Positions 7,901-14,325 of a stretch of 22,316 bases of DNA are shown here, one piece after another (the first letter of the stretch is position 1; every line of letters starts with the position of its first letter). The translations under genes were made by a program, and so were the position numbers. The notes under the pieces are model-generated. The model saw nothing but the letters and a program-made list of their open reading frames with translations, was not told the origin of the DNA and did not search any database. Source of the stretch: a virus; IMG/VR virus record IMGVR_UViG_3300048541_000100, positions 1 to 22,316 of that record, one strand, 5' to 3'.

Positions 7901-10793
7901 GCAACATTTTACTCATTGCATTTTCAATATAACTGTCTTGTCCTTGCTGTAGATCTGGATTATGATCTCTAGAAACAGCATGTTCCCATTGTGGGAATTT
8001 TTTGATATAATCTTGTAATTTGTTTAGCTCTTTTTTCATTATAGGCATGCCGGGTTCAAACATCTCTTGGTAATCATACCCTCCGGAAATTACTCTTTTA
8101 TGAAAAATTTTATATTGTGAATTAATATCAGATGATGTTTGAGTTGCTTTGTCTATAAACTCACCAGCATAATCTTTGCTTACTCTTGGAGATGCTGTAT
8201 CGATAAGGTCAGCAAGTTTTTCTTTGTCTAAGCCGTCTTCGGCATGCACAGCATTCCATAGTCCTTGTACAATTCTATCTGTTTGTGCCGCAGTTAAATA
8301 ATCTGGTTCTACAACAACTGTCTTTTTAAATAATCTATCGGAACCATTCTTAATTCTACTTAAACGTTCTTTATGTGTTAAAGTACCGCCTGGGTTTCTA
8401 CCAATCTCAACTGATTGATTAACATCAGGCGTAATAATTATCTTTCCTAATTGTTCGACAGTTAATTTAAATTCAGGTAATGTTTTTCTTAGTACGCCAA
8501 TGCCTTTAGCATTAATAGTTGCACGGTTTAAATTTTGACTTATATCATAACCTGCCTGTGCTATTGCTCTTGCAAATTTGTTTTGTGCTTTCTTTAAGTA
8601 TGCTTCAGCCTGTTTGCTTGGTGCTATTGTACTTGGTTGTATATAACCTGTTGTGGTTTCATCTTCTTCTAATCCATCAAGTTTTGTACCTGTACCTTTT
8701 TCGAAATCCTTTACACTTTGTTTCCATTTTTTATCAGCACCCGGAGCACTTAATTTTTTATATTCTTCTAATGTGTTAAATGCTGATGCCACTAAGTACA
8801 TACTGTTAACATAATTTTCTTTAGAAAAATAACCTTTTAATACATCTATTGCAGGATGTTCGACATCTGTTCTACTTTTTACACGCTCTTCATCATCAGG
8901 TGAAATAGTATCTAGTTTGCTTATCATTCTAAACAATGCTTTTACATAGTCGTCATTGTACATCTTGTCGCTATATGCAGCAGTCAATGTTGCCGCATAT
9001 CTAACAATTGCTTTTACTGCTGTATTATAATTATTATGGTAATCGTTGCCACCACCAATTCTAAATTCAATTAATTGGTTGCCTGTCTCTTTGTCAGATT
9101 CTTGTTTAAAATTAATAGCACTGAACTTATCTCTACTAATACCGCCTTTTAATATTTCTTCAATACCTTTTATAGTTTTAGTACTGTCAGGATTTCTTTT
9201 AAGTTCACTTGCCATTCTTTTTAAGTTATCCATTTGGCTTTTTGCATAAGAGTTTCCTTCTCTGCCAAATGTACTTAATAAATATTTGTCGCCTAACAGT
9301 ACAGCAAGTTTAACATCGTTAATATCTTCTTTTTCTTCACTGTCTAGACTCATTGTAACATGTAATCCAGTTGAACTATTTGTTTCGGCGCCTTGCTCTT
9401 CTAACCACTCAAATAAACTTTTCATTTCACCGAGCATTTCTTTTGGTGTGCTGTACACTGGGCTAATTATTTCTGCCCCTGTGCCACCTGAATCAATCGA
9501 ACTATCATCCTCTACACGCCAATAATCTATTCCACCGCTAGTGGAATGATATTCACCAACTTGTACTTCGTTGAACTTACTGTTATTGTACATCCAGTCT
9601 TCTAATCCCGCGGACACTTCCTCTAATCCGCCGCCTCCATTTGGATTGTAAAGATAAATTCCAAATTCTGAAAGACAACTACTCCAACTACCGTACTCGT
9701 TACTTGCCCAGTCGTCTATGCTATTACTATCTCTTGCATCATCATAGGCTCTTTCCATTGCTTCGCCTTCGTCGCGAACACCATCTGCAAGCCATTCTTT
9801 GTACTCATCGAGTAATTCTTCTTCCACATACTGACGACCCCAAGCCATAAAGTCCCAATCTTCGAACTCTTCCAATTGGTCATCGTCCATGTCTTCTACT
9901 TGATTTTCTTTGTATTCCCTTATGTCATCTTCGTCTAATTCTTGATCTATGTAATCGTTGAGATATACTTCGTCCTCTTCTCTTTCGCTAACTATTTCCC
10001 AAACAATATCACTTTCGAGGTCCATCGCCTGTTCGCTAATCCATTCATCGTACGCATCATTAATAGTATCAACCGAGCCTCGACCATCTTGATCTGCAAC
10101 AAAATCTTCAATGTCATACCAGTTATATTCGTATAACCAGTCACCCTCATCATCATCACTTCCACCATAAATATTTTCCCAACTTGTTTCGGCTTCGAAT
10201 CCACATTTAATAGGTGCAACTAATGCTTCTTTTGCTAACTTCTGACTATTAAAATTAATCTCAAATAGTAGTTCGTCACCTTGCTCACGGCGTTTATGCT
10301 CTCGAGTAAGTCTCTTAATTTTTTGGCCTATGTGACTTTTCTTTTGTCTTTTAGTAAGCATTTTGCCAAGTTTGCCTTCACTTACTTCCTGCTCTTCGCC
10401 TGGCAGTGTAATATCATCGTCTGGATTAAGTGTAAAAAATTCTTTGCTTTTTTGGTTTTGTACAACAACTGCATCTTTGTTTAAGCCATTGTCTACTGGG
10501 CTTACAACTTTAATAATGTCGCCTTTGTCGTCTTGGTATTCAAAGTCTTGTGCTAACTCTTTTGCTTTTGATATAGTTGGCTCAACTGGTGCTGGTTGTT
10601 CAGTGTCAGTCTTATTTTGCTGACTGCTAGGACTTACTTGAGGTTTGTTTACACTTGATTTTGGTGGTTTAGCGGCTGCTGTTGCTTTAGCAGTTGAACC
10701 TGTTTTTTGTTGAGATGTTGGTGTACTTGCACCACTAGACATGCCGTACTCAGAAATTAAAGACTTTAGTGTGCGTATATCCTTCGCTTTCAT
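4917..10793 (-). CDS. Giant protein: amidoligase-like and PD-(D/E)XK nuclease-like domains (1958 aa)
   Basis: The N-terminus MKAKDIRTLKSLISE ends in I-S-E, like a gp21-cleaved leader, and is followed by a Ser/Thr/Pro/Lys linker (20-75). Residues about 195-600 match the putative amidoligase pattern (COOH-NH2 ligase of the glutamine-synthetase-like fold): KCGFEAE (196-202), WRVEDDSSID (425-434), GAEIISP (439-445), STGLHVTMS (474-482) and IEFRIGGGN (575-583). Residues 211-370 are a strongly acidic insertion (61 Asp/Glu of 160). Residues about 700-1750 are mostly helical and unassigned. Near the C-terminus, Glu1757, Asp1774 (VGDLKIDG) and Glu1783-Val-Lys1785 (VEVKGE) followed by GGGRLK form a PD-(D/E)XK nuclease-like site. 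No transmembrane segment is seen. It starts six bases after the Arg-rich gene. Both enzyme assignments are by motif only. Confidence 0.85.
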   Translation of the reverse strand: MKAKDIRTLKSLISEYGMSSGASTPTSQQKTGSTAKATAAAKPPKSSVNKPQVSPSSQQNKTDTEQPAPVEPTISKAKELAQDFEYQDDKGDIIKVVSPVDNGLNKDAVVVQNQKSKEFFTLNPDDDITLPGEEQEVSEGKLGKMLTKRQKKSHIGQKIKRLTREHKRREQGDELLFEINFNSQKLAKEALVAPIKCGFEAETSWENIYGGSDDDEGDWLYEYNWYDIEDFVADQDGRGSVDTINDAYDEWISEQAMDLESDIVWEIVSEREEDEVYLNDYIDQELDEDDIREYKENQVEDMDDDQLEEFEDWDFMAWGRQYVEEELLDEYKEWLADGVRDEGEAMERAYDDARDSNSIDDWASNEYGSWSSCLSEFGIYLYNPNGGGGLEEVSAGLEDWMYNNSKFNEVQVGEYHSTSGGIDYWRVEDDSSIDSGGTGAEIISPVYSTPKEMLGEMKSLFEWLEEQGAETNSSTGLHVTMSLDSEEKEDINDVKLAVLLGDKYLLSTFGREGNSYAKSQMDNLKRMASELKRNPDSTKTIKGIEEILKGGISRDKFSAINFKQESDKETGNQLIEFRIGGGNDYHNNYNTAVKAIVRYAATLTAAYSDKMYNDDYVKALFRMISKLDTISPDDEERVKSRTDVEHPAIDVLKGYFSKENYVNSMYLVASAFNTLEEYKKLSAPGADKKWKQSVKDFEKGTGTKLDGLEEDETTTGYIQPSTIAPSKQAEAYLKKAQNKFARAIAQAGYDISQNLNRATINAKGIGVLRKTLPEFKLTVEQLGKIIITPDVNQSVEIGRNPGGTLTHKERLSRIKNGSDRLFKKTVVVEPDYLTAAQTDRIVQGLWNAVHAEDGLDKEKLADLIDTASPRVSKDYAGEFIDKATQTSSDINSQYKIFHKRVISGGYDYQEMFEPGMPIMKKELNKLQDYIKKFPQWEHAVSRDHNPDLQQGQDSYIENAMSKMLQKMRLRWEHLEDVRQDQPAKYYDSMKVIADLAEKLVKQNKAEDNYMVDNHPQVKGTRHEDVREGPAYFAMSKYAAETLENAIDEVRGRPDAFSEPVAHRFRNTMQDYLRSSYERYYDKKKGTPDYYDDEYIQKLIGERTTNIKNFLEGFDKIAQEFGFDSQQTAIDKKKKLDVKQDQFKKKHGSPHIGTLPVFKFGGSIFVSSSYYRNLKAGEDMITDRDIAQELQSPQSKVQSRLGNILSIPTAHYHQALVASDILANDAHKGTWREKVAMKVLRKFQQVYDAGFSGVADESNYININSNDGEIKNLLKQRNVKFEPSLGDGREGMGQFKPLLPSEEAEGPYGEPLDTMAAASWHVNNPELSKKAKADQEKQQKAKNAISGMVDAADVEGLEGASSNGVANSTNWGNLADYLKIERGVGNQGVNLLQKVYDQFDSNHNWRPDNEKAIGTERWAAAVKAAKEYIEKNYKVSGGNYFRLNADGSLGDDVSTVHSSEADAQAQRDRIRRMSKESTFNKFDKLPLEEQLNLLNKVDSNKINEAYKKKGKGFEHPNKSGKKAKYVEGAVPDNSPEKKIQELLNVPLLASDLKAQMEAYFVVPDPSMIRAFREAASGAGPDTDLRSIFKGFVQNKVHPTIKQKAGLKESMLSEDDLDRDKERFNFIIDKLKDNPAFIQRVYRFMRTDAENHERVHPEDFLKPEKTAPEADYSYKGVLPEFVKAIMNTKGDFDDIENFLSTYGQVSYVDTKVLMADGASTWDQWLKGAEGVSTEFITELYDNLFNIALNIEGSNRGPGEVGLALLAPNITFASVGDLKIDGVEVEVKGEKSSGGGRLKNSNADYGQPQLDAVYDKFKIAPEDRPQRLPSGNAGSRAGTHFLDIATQLDTLAAGAGKAYIQELFTATFKYGDKSMINYMIANYTGMDRADASTLAGEISYSSYANILKEKGFSMFLFLKLGGKKSLAFDVDDYKNHLDKFKLGSLDWGDKMNGPAVQVSMR

Positions 10794-10799
10794 CTTGTA

Positions 10800-11096
10800 T
10801 TAACGCCTTCTTCTTACTGGTCTATTGAGTGATTTTAACCTCTTTGCCATAGGATTAAATCTTTTAGTTCTACGAGCTTTACGAATCATTCGTTTGCCCA
10901 TTTTGGCTTTTGTTCTTCTCAGTGTCATACGCTTTTTGAGATCAATTGGCTTTGCACATTGACTTGGATTAGCAACAACTCTGCCTGCTCGTGGACCGCT
11001 TGTACAACGGACAGCACGTTTAATCTTGTTGCCCATACGGCGCCAAACCATACGAGCTTCGAGGATTTCTCCCTCTACTATTTCATCAAGTCTCAT
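10800..11096 (-). CDS. Very basic Arg/Lys-rich protein (98 aa)
   Basis: I choose the ATG at 11096 (MRLDEIVEGEILEARM), which overlaps the stop of the preceding one-TM gene as ATGA. The longer frame would add 26 Cys/Tyr-rich residues from inside that gene. The leader MRLDEIVE ends in I-V-E, with a second site I-L-E before ARM. The remainder contains VRCTSGPRAGRVV and NPSQCAKPIDLKKRM (two cysteines), then a run rich in Arg and Lys ending VRRRR. I recall this Cys-containing basic module from marine T4-like phages. It would bind nucleic acid; a DNA-associated internal head protein fits both charge and leader, but this is inference. Confidence 0.8.
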   Translation of the reverse strand: MRLDEIVEGEILEARMVWRRMGNKIKRAVRCTSGPRAGRVVANPSQCAKPIDLKKRMTLRRTKAKMGKRMIRKARRTKRFNPMAKRLKSLNRPVRRRR

Positions 11097-11344
11097 CCTA
11101 ATAAGCTCTCTAATAATATTGCTATTGTACCTAGCAATGAAGTAACAGTAACAGCAACTATGCCAATAATCCATCCTTCCATTTTATTTAATCTTTGCTT
11201 AGTATCATCTTTAAATTCACGCAACTCAGTTGTTATTGCTTCAATACGAAGCATGTCAGCAATGATGTGTGCTTCGATATTTCCTGAGTATGCCGGTAGT
11301 GATTCAGCAGCTTGATCTAACTCTGGTTTTGTTTTCTTTGGCAT
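11093..11344 (-). CDS. Small protein with one C-terminal membrane helix (83 aa)
   Basis: Residues about 28-56 form a charged amphipathic helix (IADMLRIEAITTELREF, then KQRLNKME), followed by one hydrophobic segment at 57-79 (GWIIGIVAVTVTSLLG). This helix-then-TM layout is like XhlA-type holin or holin-associated proteins and some phage membrane anchors. There is no charged tail after the membrane segment. A lysis role is possible but no endolysin gene is nearby, so it is only a topological suggestion. It starts one base after the stop of the 134-aa gene and overlaps the Arg-rich gene by four bases, so all three are co-translated. Confidence 0.75.
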   Translation of the reverse strand: MPKKTKPELDQAAESLPAYSGNIEAHIIADMLRIEAITTELREFKDDTKQRLNKMEGWIIGIVAVTVTSLLGTIAILLESLLG

Positions 11345-11345
11345 G

Positions 11346-11750
11346 TTATAATAAATCCTGTTTTGTGAATTCCATATTTACTGAATTCTTTGTATCTATT
11401 GTGCCTGCATTTAATACAATACCGTCAAGTTCATCAACTAATGTAGTAATGCTATGCACACTCTCACGCTCAAAAGCAAATTTAAAAATCCAGCCAGCAC
11501 CTGTCATAGTTGGTGCTCCATATCCTTCTAGTACATTAGCACCTACTCCGCTTAATGCAACTGGCTTGTTCATGATAATTGGCATAGCTCTTAAGCCAAT
11601 AACTTGAACAACACTTTCAAAATCTTTTTGCGTATTGTTTGTAAAATCACCAGTATGTGTAATGTCTAATGATGTATATAATGTGTAAAATTCTATGTTT
11701 CCTGTTACAACTTCTTGGCTGTTCATTGCGCCTGATCTATTTAATGTCAT
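11346..11750 (-). CDS. Probable small virion protein (134 aa)
   Basis: Start taken at the ATG at 11750 (MTLNRSGAMNSQEV): GGAG at 11760-11757 sits about seven bases before it, and the late promoter GATAAATA ends 21 bases upstream, whereas the longer frame starts right at the promoter. The sequence is beta-rich without charge clusters (NIEFYTLYTSLDITHTGDF, then GAGWIFKFAFERESVHSIT), no membrane segment, and no enzyme motif. First gene of the long late operon. A structural role is inferred from late promoter and composition. Confidence 0.8.
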   Translation of the reverse strand: MTLNRSGAMNSQEVVTGNIEFYTLYTSLDITHTGDFTNNTQKDFESVVQVIGLRAMPIIMNKPVALSGVGANVLEGYGAPTMTGAGWIFKFAFERESVHSITTLVDELDGIVLNAGTIDTKNSVNMEFTKQDLL

Positions 11751-11771
11751 GTGTGTCTCCGATATATACAC

Positions 11772-11779
11772 TATTTATC
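11772..11779 (-). promoter_or_regulatory. T4-like late promoter (GATAAATA)
   Basis: Minus-strand GATAAATA. With late geometry +1 falls near 11766, giving a 16-base leader with GGAG before the ATG at 11750. It appears to drive the long operon down to about 2158, in which I see no internal terminator. Confidence 0.8.
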
Positions 11780-11818
11780 ATCAAACTGTTAACAGGTATC
11801 TAAAAATTTTTGCTGGTC

Positions 11819-11846
11819 AAAAAAAAGCACTCCGAAGAGTGCTCTT
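11819..11846 (-). terminator. Rho-independent terminator with TTCG loop
   Basis: On the minus strand AGCACTC, loop TTCG, GAGTGCT and then eight T. It lies about 50 bases after the stop of the 97-aa MAQ gene and insulates it from the next late operon. The 11847-11892 stretch between holds nothing else I recognise. Confidence 0.88.
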
Positions 11847-11892
11847 TAATGTGACGCCTTGCAACATCACGTTCCTAAGGTAGTAAGGAATT

Positions 11893-12186
11893 CTAGCCGG
11901 AAAAGGAAGTTACCCCAGCCCATGCACAGCCAGTAACACCGAATGCGTTAGTAGCATCATCAGCAATTGCTGGGCCACCTTCGTATGCAATGTATATTGC
12001 TGTAGTTGCATCTACTGAGAAACCTTCAATACCAGTAATAGTGTAGTTTTGTACAGTTATTGCTTGTATTAAAGCATCCATTTTCGCTTGGGTCATGTTT
12101 GTTGAAACTGTTGCAGTTGCAATATGTATTACTCTACCGAAACCGTTTAGGTCTTCAGTAAAACCATTTACTCTTGTTTGTGCCAT
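11893..12186 (-). CDS. Small MAQ-family virion-type protein C (97 aa)
   Basis: One of three small proteins in a row with the same N-terminus (MAQT here, MAQA in the others) and the same broad layout: about 30 variable residues, a helix (QAKMDALIQAITVQ), a strand (NYTITGIEG), then a segment like IYIAYEGGPAIADDATNAF and a final strand. The three align by pattern and not by high identity, so they are diverged paralogues. It is a one-gene unit: late promoter 12232-12239, GGAG before ATG, and terminator 11819-11846. This is the arrangement expected for a highly made virion protein such as a capsid decoration protein. No family is recognised. Confidence 0.8.
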   Translation of the reverse strand: MAQTRVNGFTEDLNGFGRVIHIATATVSTNMTQAKMDALIQAITVQNYTITGIEGFSVDATTAIYIAYEGGPAIADDATNAFGVTGCAWAGVTSFSG

Positions 12187-12231
12187 TTTGTTACTCCGAT
12201 TTGAACGGGCTTACCTGTTGCCCTATGCAAA

Positions 12232-12239
12232 TATTTATC
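12232..12239 (-). promoter_or_regulatory. T4-like late promoter (GATAAATA)
   Basis: Minus-strand GATAAATA, 45 bases before the start of the 97-aa MAQ gene and just after the terminator of the preceding MAQ gene. Confidence 0.78.
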
Positions 12240-12251
12240 TTATTATAGTCA

Positions 12252-12281
12252 AAAAAAATCCCCACATAGTGAGGATTTTTT
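12252..12281 (-). terminator. Rho-independent terminator
   Basis: Minus-strand hairpin with arms ATCC/GGAT continued through CAC/GTG around a TAT loop with one mismatch, flanked by A-run and T-run. It follows the 82-aa MAQ gene by about 20 bases. Confidence 0.75.
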
Positions 12282-12298
12282 AAACTAAATGTTAAAAC

Positions 12299-12547
12299 TT
12301 AGCCAAAAGTTACAACTAATGTTGCGCCTGTTAATGATGGTGTTGCGCCAGCGCCTTGTAAAGCGATGTGACAACCGTCATTTGCTACGTCATCTTCAAT
12401 TGCTACAACGATAAAGCCTTCTGCTTGTGCTTCTGCTGTCACGTCTGCTACTGAGTTTGTTGATACATCAGTTACTGACATAATGTGAGTAGTTCCTACT
12501 AGGCCGTTAGCTGCTCTAACTGCTGCGTTTGGGTTTGCTTGTGCCAT
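12299..12547 (-). CDS. Small MAQ-family virion-type protein B (82 aa)
   Basis: Starts MAQANPNAAVRAANGLVG. After about 30 residues come a helix (VADVTAEAQAEG), a strand (FIVVAIEDDV), and a segment CHIALQGAGATPSLTGATLVVTF at positions equivalent to those in the two neighbours, supporting common ancestry. Ala/Val/Gly-rich, no charged clusters, no membrane segment. A single-gene unit with its own late promoter (12597-12604), GGAG nine bases or so before the ATG, and its own terminator (12252-12281). Likely an abundant head or tail surface protein; I cannot assign it to a known family. Confidence 0.82.
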   Translation of the reverse strand: MAQANPNAAVRAANGLVGTTHIMSVTDVSTNSVADVTAEAQAEGFIVVAIEDDVANDGCHIALQGAGATPSLTGATLVVTFG

Positions 12548-12596
12548 GGTTATTCTCCTAAATATAATGTAGAGCTAATTCTTTACTCTATGTACT

Positions 12597-12604
12597 TATT
12601 TATC
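12597..12604 (-). promoter_or_regulatory. T4-like late promoter (GATAAATA)
   Basis: Minus-strand GATAAATA, 49 bases upstream of the 82-aa MAQ gene and directly after the terminator of the 86-aa MAQ gene. Confidence 0.78.
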
Positions 12605-12613
12605 AATCTAGTC

Positions 12614-12641
12614 ATAAAAAAAGGCAGTTAAACTGCCTTTT
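12614..12641 (-). terminator. Rho-independent terminator
   Basis: Near-perfect hairpin AAAGGCAG/CTGCCTTT with loop TTTAA, followed by T-run on the minus strand. About 20 bases after the stop of the 86-aa MAQ gene. Confidence 0.87.
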
Positions 12642-12662
12642 AATATCTAAAGTTAGTTAAAC

Positions 12663-12923
12663 TTAGAATGATACATCAGCAATAACGTGTGCTGCAATGT
12701 CACCGTTTGCTAAGTTATCTGCACCTTCAACTATCATTTTAACTGTATCGCCTGATACTGCGCCAACTTTAAGTACTGAAAGGTTTAAGTTTTGAACAGA
12801 GCTAACTAATGCTGTTAATTGAGTTGCTGAAATATTTCCTGATTGTTGTTGAAAACTTTTAAGAAATACATCTTTACCAATAAACTCGCCTGCTGCTGCT
12901 GATCTTCTATCTGCTTGTGCCAT
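12663..12923 (-). CDS. Small MAQ-family virion-type protein A (86 aa)
   Basis: Starts MAQADRRSAAAGEFIGKD. The helix QLTALVSSVQNL, strand LSVLKVGAV and segment VKMIVEGADNLANGDIAAHV correspond in order to the parts of the other two MAQ proteins. AGGAG lies seven or so bases before the ATG, and the late promoter at 12954-12961 is 31 bases upstream. A terminator follows at 12614-12641. It is the first of three independent one-gene units, which suggests high expression and separate dosage. Function as a capsid or tail decoration protein is an inference from size, late promoter and insulation. Confidence 0.82.
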   Translation of the reverse strand: MAQADRRSAAAGEFIGKDVFLKSFQQQSGNISATQLTALVSSVQNLNLSVLKVGAVSGDTVKMIVEGADNLANGDIAAHVIADVSF

Positions 12924-12953
12924 GTTAATTCTCCTGAATTGAATATATGCTAT

Positions 12954-12961
12954 TATTTATC
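12954..12961 (-). promoter_or_regulatory. T4-like late promoter (GATAAATA)
   Basis: Minus-strand GATAAATA, 31 bases upstream of the 86-aa MAQ gene, in the gap after the stop of the 185-aa gene. Confidence 0.8.
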
Positions 12962-12964
12962 AAT

Positions 12965-13522
12965 CTATGCTTTAAAATCCGATTTATTTATACTAAGAGC
13001 GTCTAAGTTTCTGGCTTGTGATTTTGCTTTTCCTAATGCTGAACTAAATGTTGTTCCAAGATCTGTTGTGTTTAGACCTGCTGTTGGATTTAATTTCTTT
13101 AATATTCTTTGTCTTGTGTTGCCATCACCGGCAGTATAATCTTTGACTGCATTCTGGTTACCTACTTGGGCACCTCGTTTTTTCTTAGGCTCTGCTGACA
13201 GTTTAACTGGAGAATCAGTATTTGTTTTATCAGATTTCTTTTTAGATTTTCTGTCTTTTGTTTGTTTCTTGCCAGTTACATATTCACTGTCTGGGTACAT
13301 ATCTTGTACTGCTGCTTTGATTGCTGTTCCTGCATTATAATTTGGCTTATTAAAATATTGTAAAGCATTCATAACAACTGAAGCCTTATGGAATTGCATT
13401 GCCCACTGATACTTGTTTCCGTTAGGATCTAAAAACTCGCCGTCAAATTCTTGATTAAGTAATTCAAGTGAATCTTTAGTACCTTGGGTTTCACGCTCTG
13501 CTATAATTTCATCAATTCTCAT
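12965..13522 (-). CDS. Basic protein with capsid-targeting-like N-terminus (185 aa)
   Basis: Begins MRIDEIIAE followed by RET; the I-A-E end is the same tripeptide as in the T4 internal-protein leader MKTYQEFIAE. Residues 30-80 look folded (FLDPNGNKYQWAMQFHKASV), and 85-125 are a disordered Lys/Ser/Asp stretch (KKQTKDRKSKKKSDKTN, then EPKKKRGAQVGNQNA). The C-terminal third is polar. No enzymatic motif is recognised. AAGGAAG precedes the ATG, which overlaps the stop of the 268-aa gene as ATGA. Last gene of the operon from 18738. A DNA-associated, packaged protein is a plausible inference. Confidence 0.78.
   Translation of the reverse strand: MRIDEIIAERETQGTKDSLELLNQEFDGEFLDPNGNKYQWAMQFHKASVVMNALQYFNKPNYNAGTAIKAAVQDMYPDSEYVTGKKQTKDRKSKKKSDKTNTDSPVKLSAEPKKKRGAQVGNQNAVKDYTAGDGNTRQRILKKLNPTAGLNTTDLGTTFSSALGKAKSQARNLDALSINKSDFKA
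12985..12992 (-). promoter_or_regulatory. Possible second late promoter (canonical TATAAATA)
   Basis: Minus-strand TATAAATA, identical to the T4 late consensus, inside the last codons of the 185-aa gene and 62 bases before the 86-aa MAQ gene. It may add to the promoter at 12954-12961, or may only be coding sequence. Confidence 0.4.
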
Positions 13523-14325
13523 GTTTGTTTCTTCCTTCTACCAGCAGCCCAATAACCTGCTATAGCACCAATACCGGTACCTGCTTTTTTAACTGTATCA
13601 GGTTTTTCTTTAGCAAGTTTTGTTAATTTCTTAGCGGCATACCTACCTGCGGCTGCACCAATTGCTGCACCTGCTACTTTTTGTGCAAAACTAGTTCTTG
13701 GTACATCATATGCTGGTTCTGTGCTATACTTCCTATATTTAACCATAGTAGACATAGGTGTAAGTAATTCACTTCCTCTTCCTATGCTACGCATTGTTTG
13801 TAATATTTTTGTTACTACTAGTTGTCTACTTGAATACTTTAAATTACCCCAATCAGTAATAAATCTACGGTATTGTTTATACTTAGAATCTGTAATTTGT
13901 AGTTGTGCTTCTAGTCTAAAGAAGTAACTAACTGCTTCATTTTTTCTATCAGAGCCGTTTGCAATTTTTTTCATAAACATAAAATGCTTTCTAGCATCAA
14001 AGTTTATATTTTGTAAAAAAGAAGTACTTGCTACTCTGTTCTTTAATGTTATTTTATTACTCTTAGGATTTGCAATTGTAAAACATAGCATGTATAAGTC
14101 AGTAGCACTAGTTCTAAATGTAGTATATCCACCATACTGGGAGGTTTGCTTTGCATAATTTGCTGCATAGCCATGTTGTACATCATCCTGTACCATCATA
14201 TAAAGTGCAATGGTATTTAAATAAGTTAGATTAGCAACATCTCTACCAGTGAGCTGACGCATATTGCCAGAAGATCTGTATAATCTACTTTCAGATATTT
14301 CTTGATCTATAAATTCTAATTCCAT
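13519..14325 (-). CDS. Unknown protein with C-terminal glycine zippers (268 aa)
   Basis: Starts MELEFIDQEISE then SRLYRSS; the leader ends in I-S-E like its neighbours, though less typical. Residues about 25-205 are a helical, Tyr- and Arg-rich globular part (GRDVANLTYLNTIALYMM) with no known motif. Residues 211-268 hold two glycine-zipper segments (VAGAAIGAAAGRYAA and AGTGIGAIAGYWAAG) separated by a lysine-rich stretch, a pattern of membrane-inserting proteins. An ejected protein that touches the host membrane is possible. The ATG overlaps the stop of the 429-aa gene by one base, and AGGAT precedes it. No homologue is recognised. Confidence 0.75.
   Translation of the reverse strand: MELEFIDQEISESRLYRSSGNMRQLTGRDVANLTYLNTIALYMMVQDDVQHGYAANYAKQTSQYGGYTTFRTSATDLYMLCFTIANPKSNKITLKNRVASTSFLQNINFDARKHFMFMKKIANGSDRKNEAVSYFFRLEAQLQITDSKYKQYRRFITDWGNLKYSSRQLVVTKILQTMRSIGRGSELLTPMSTMVKYRKYSTEPAYDVPRTSFAQKVAGAAIGAAAGRYAAKKLTKLAKEKPDTVKKAGTGIGAIAGYWAAGRRKKQT

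Noticed and set aside
11097-11174. Longer start for the Arg-rich gene
   Set aside because: It would add 26 Cys/Tyr-rich residues encoded within the one-TM gene. The ATG at 11096 gives an ATGA overlap and the leader shared with other genes.
11751-11771. Upstream ATG for the 134-aa protein
   Set aside because: The late promoter would abut it, while GGAG sits correctly before the ATG at 11750.
11847-11892. Short partly self-complementary stretch between stop and terminator
   Set aside because: Pairing is at most four bases per arm and does not support a structured RNA.
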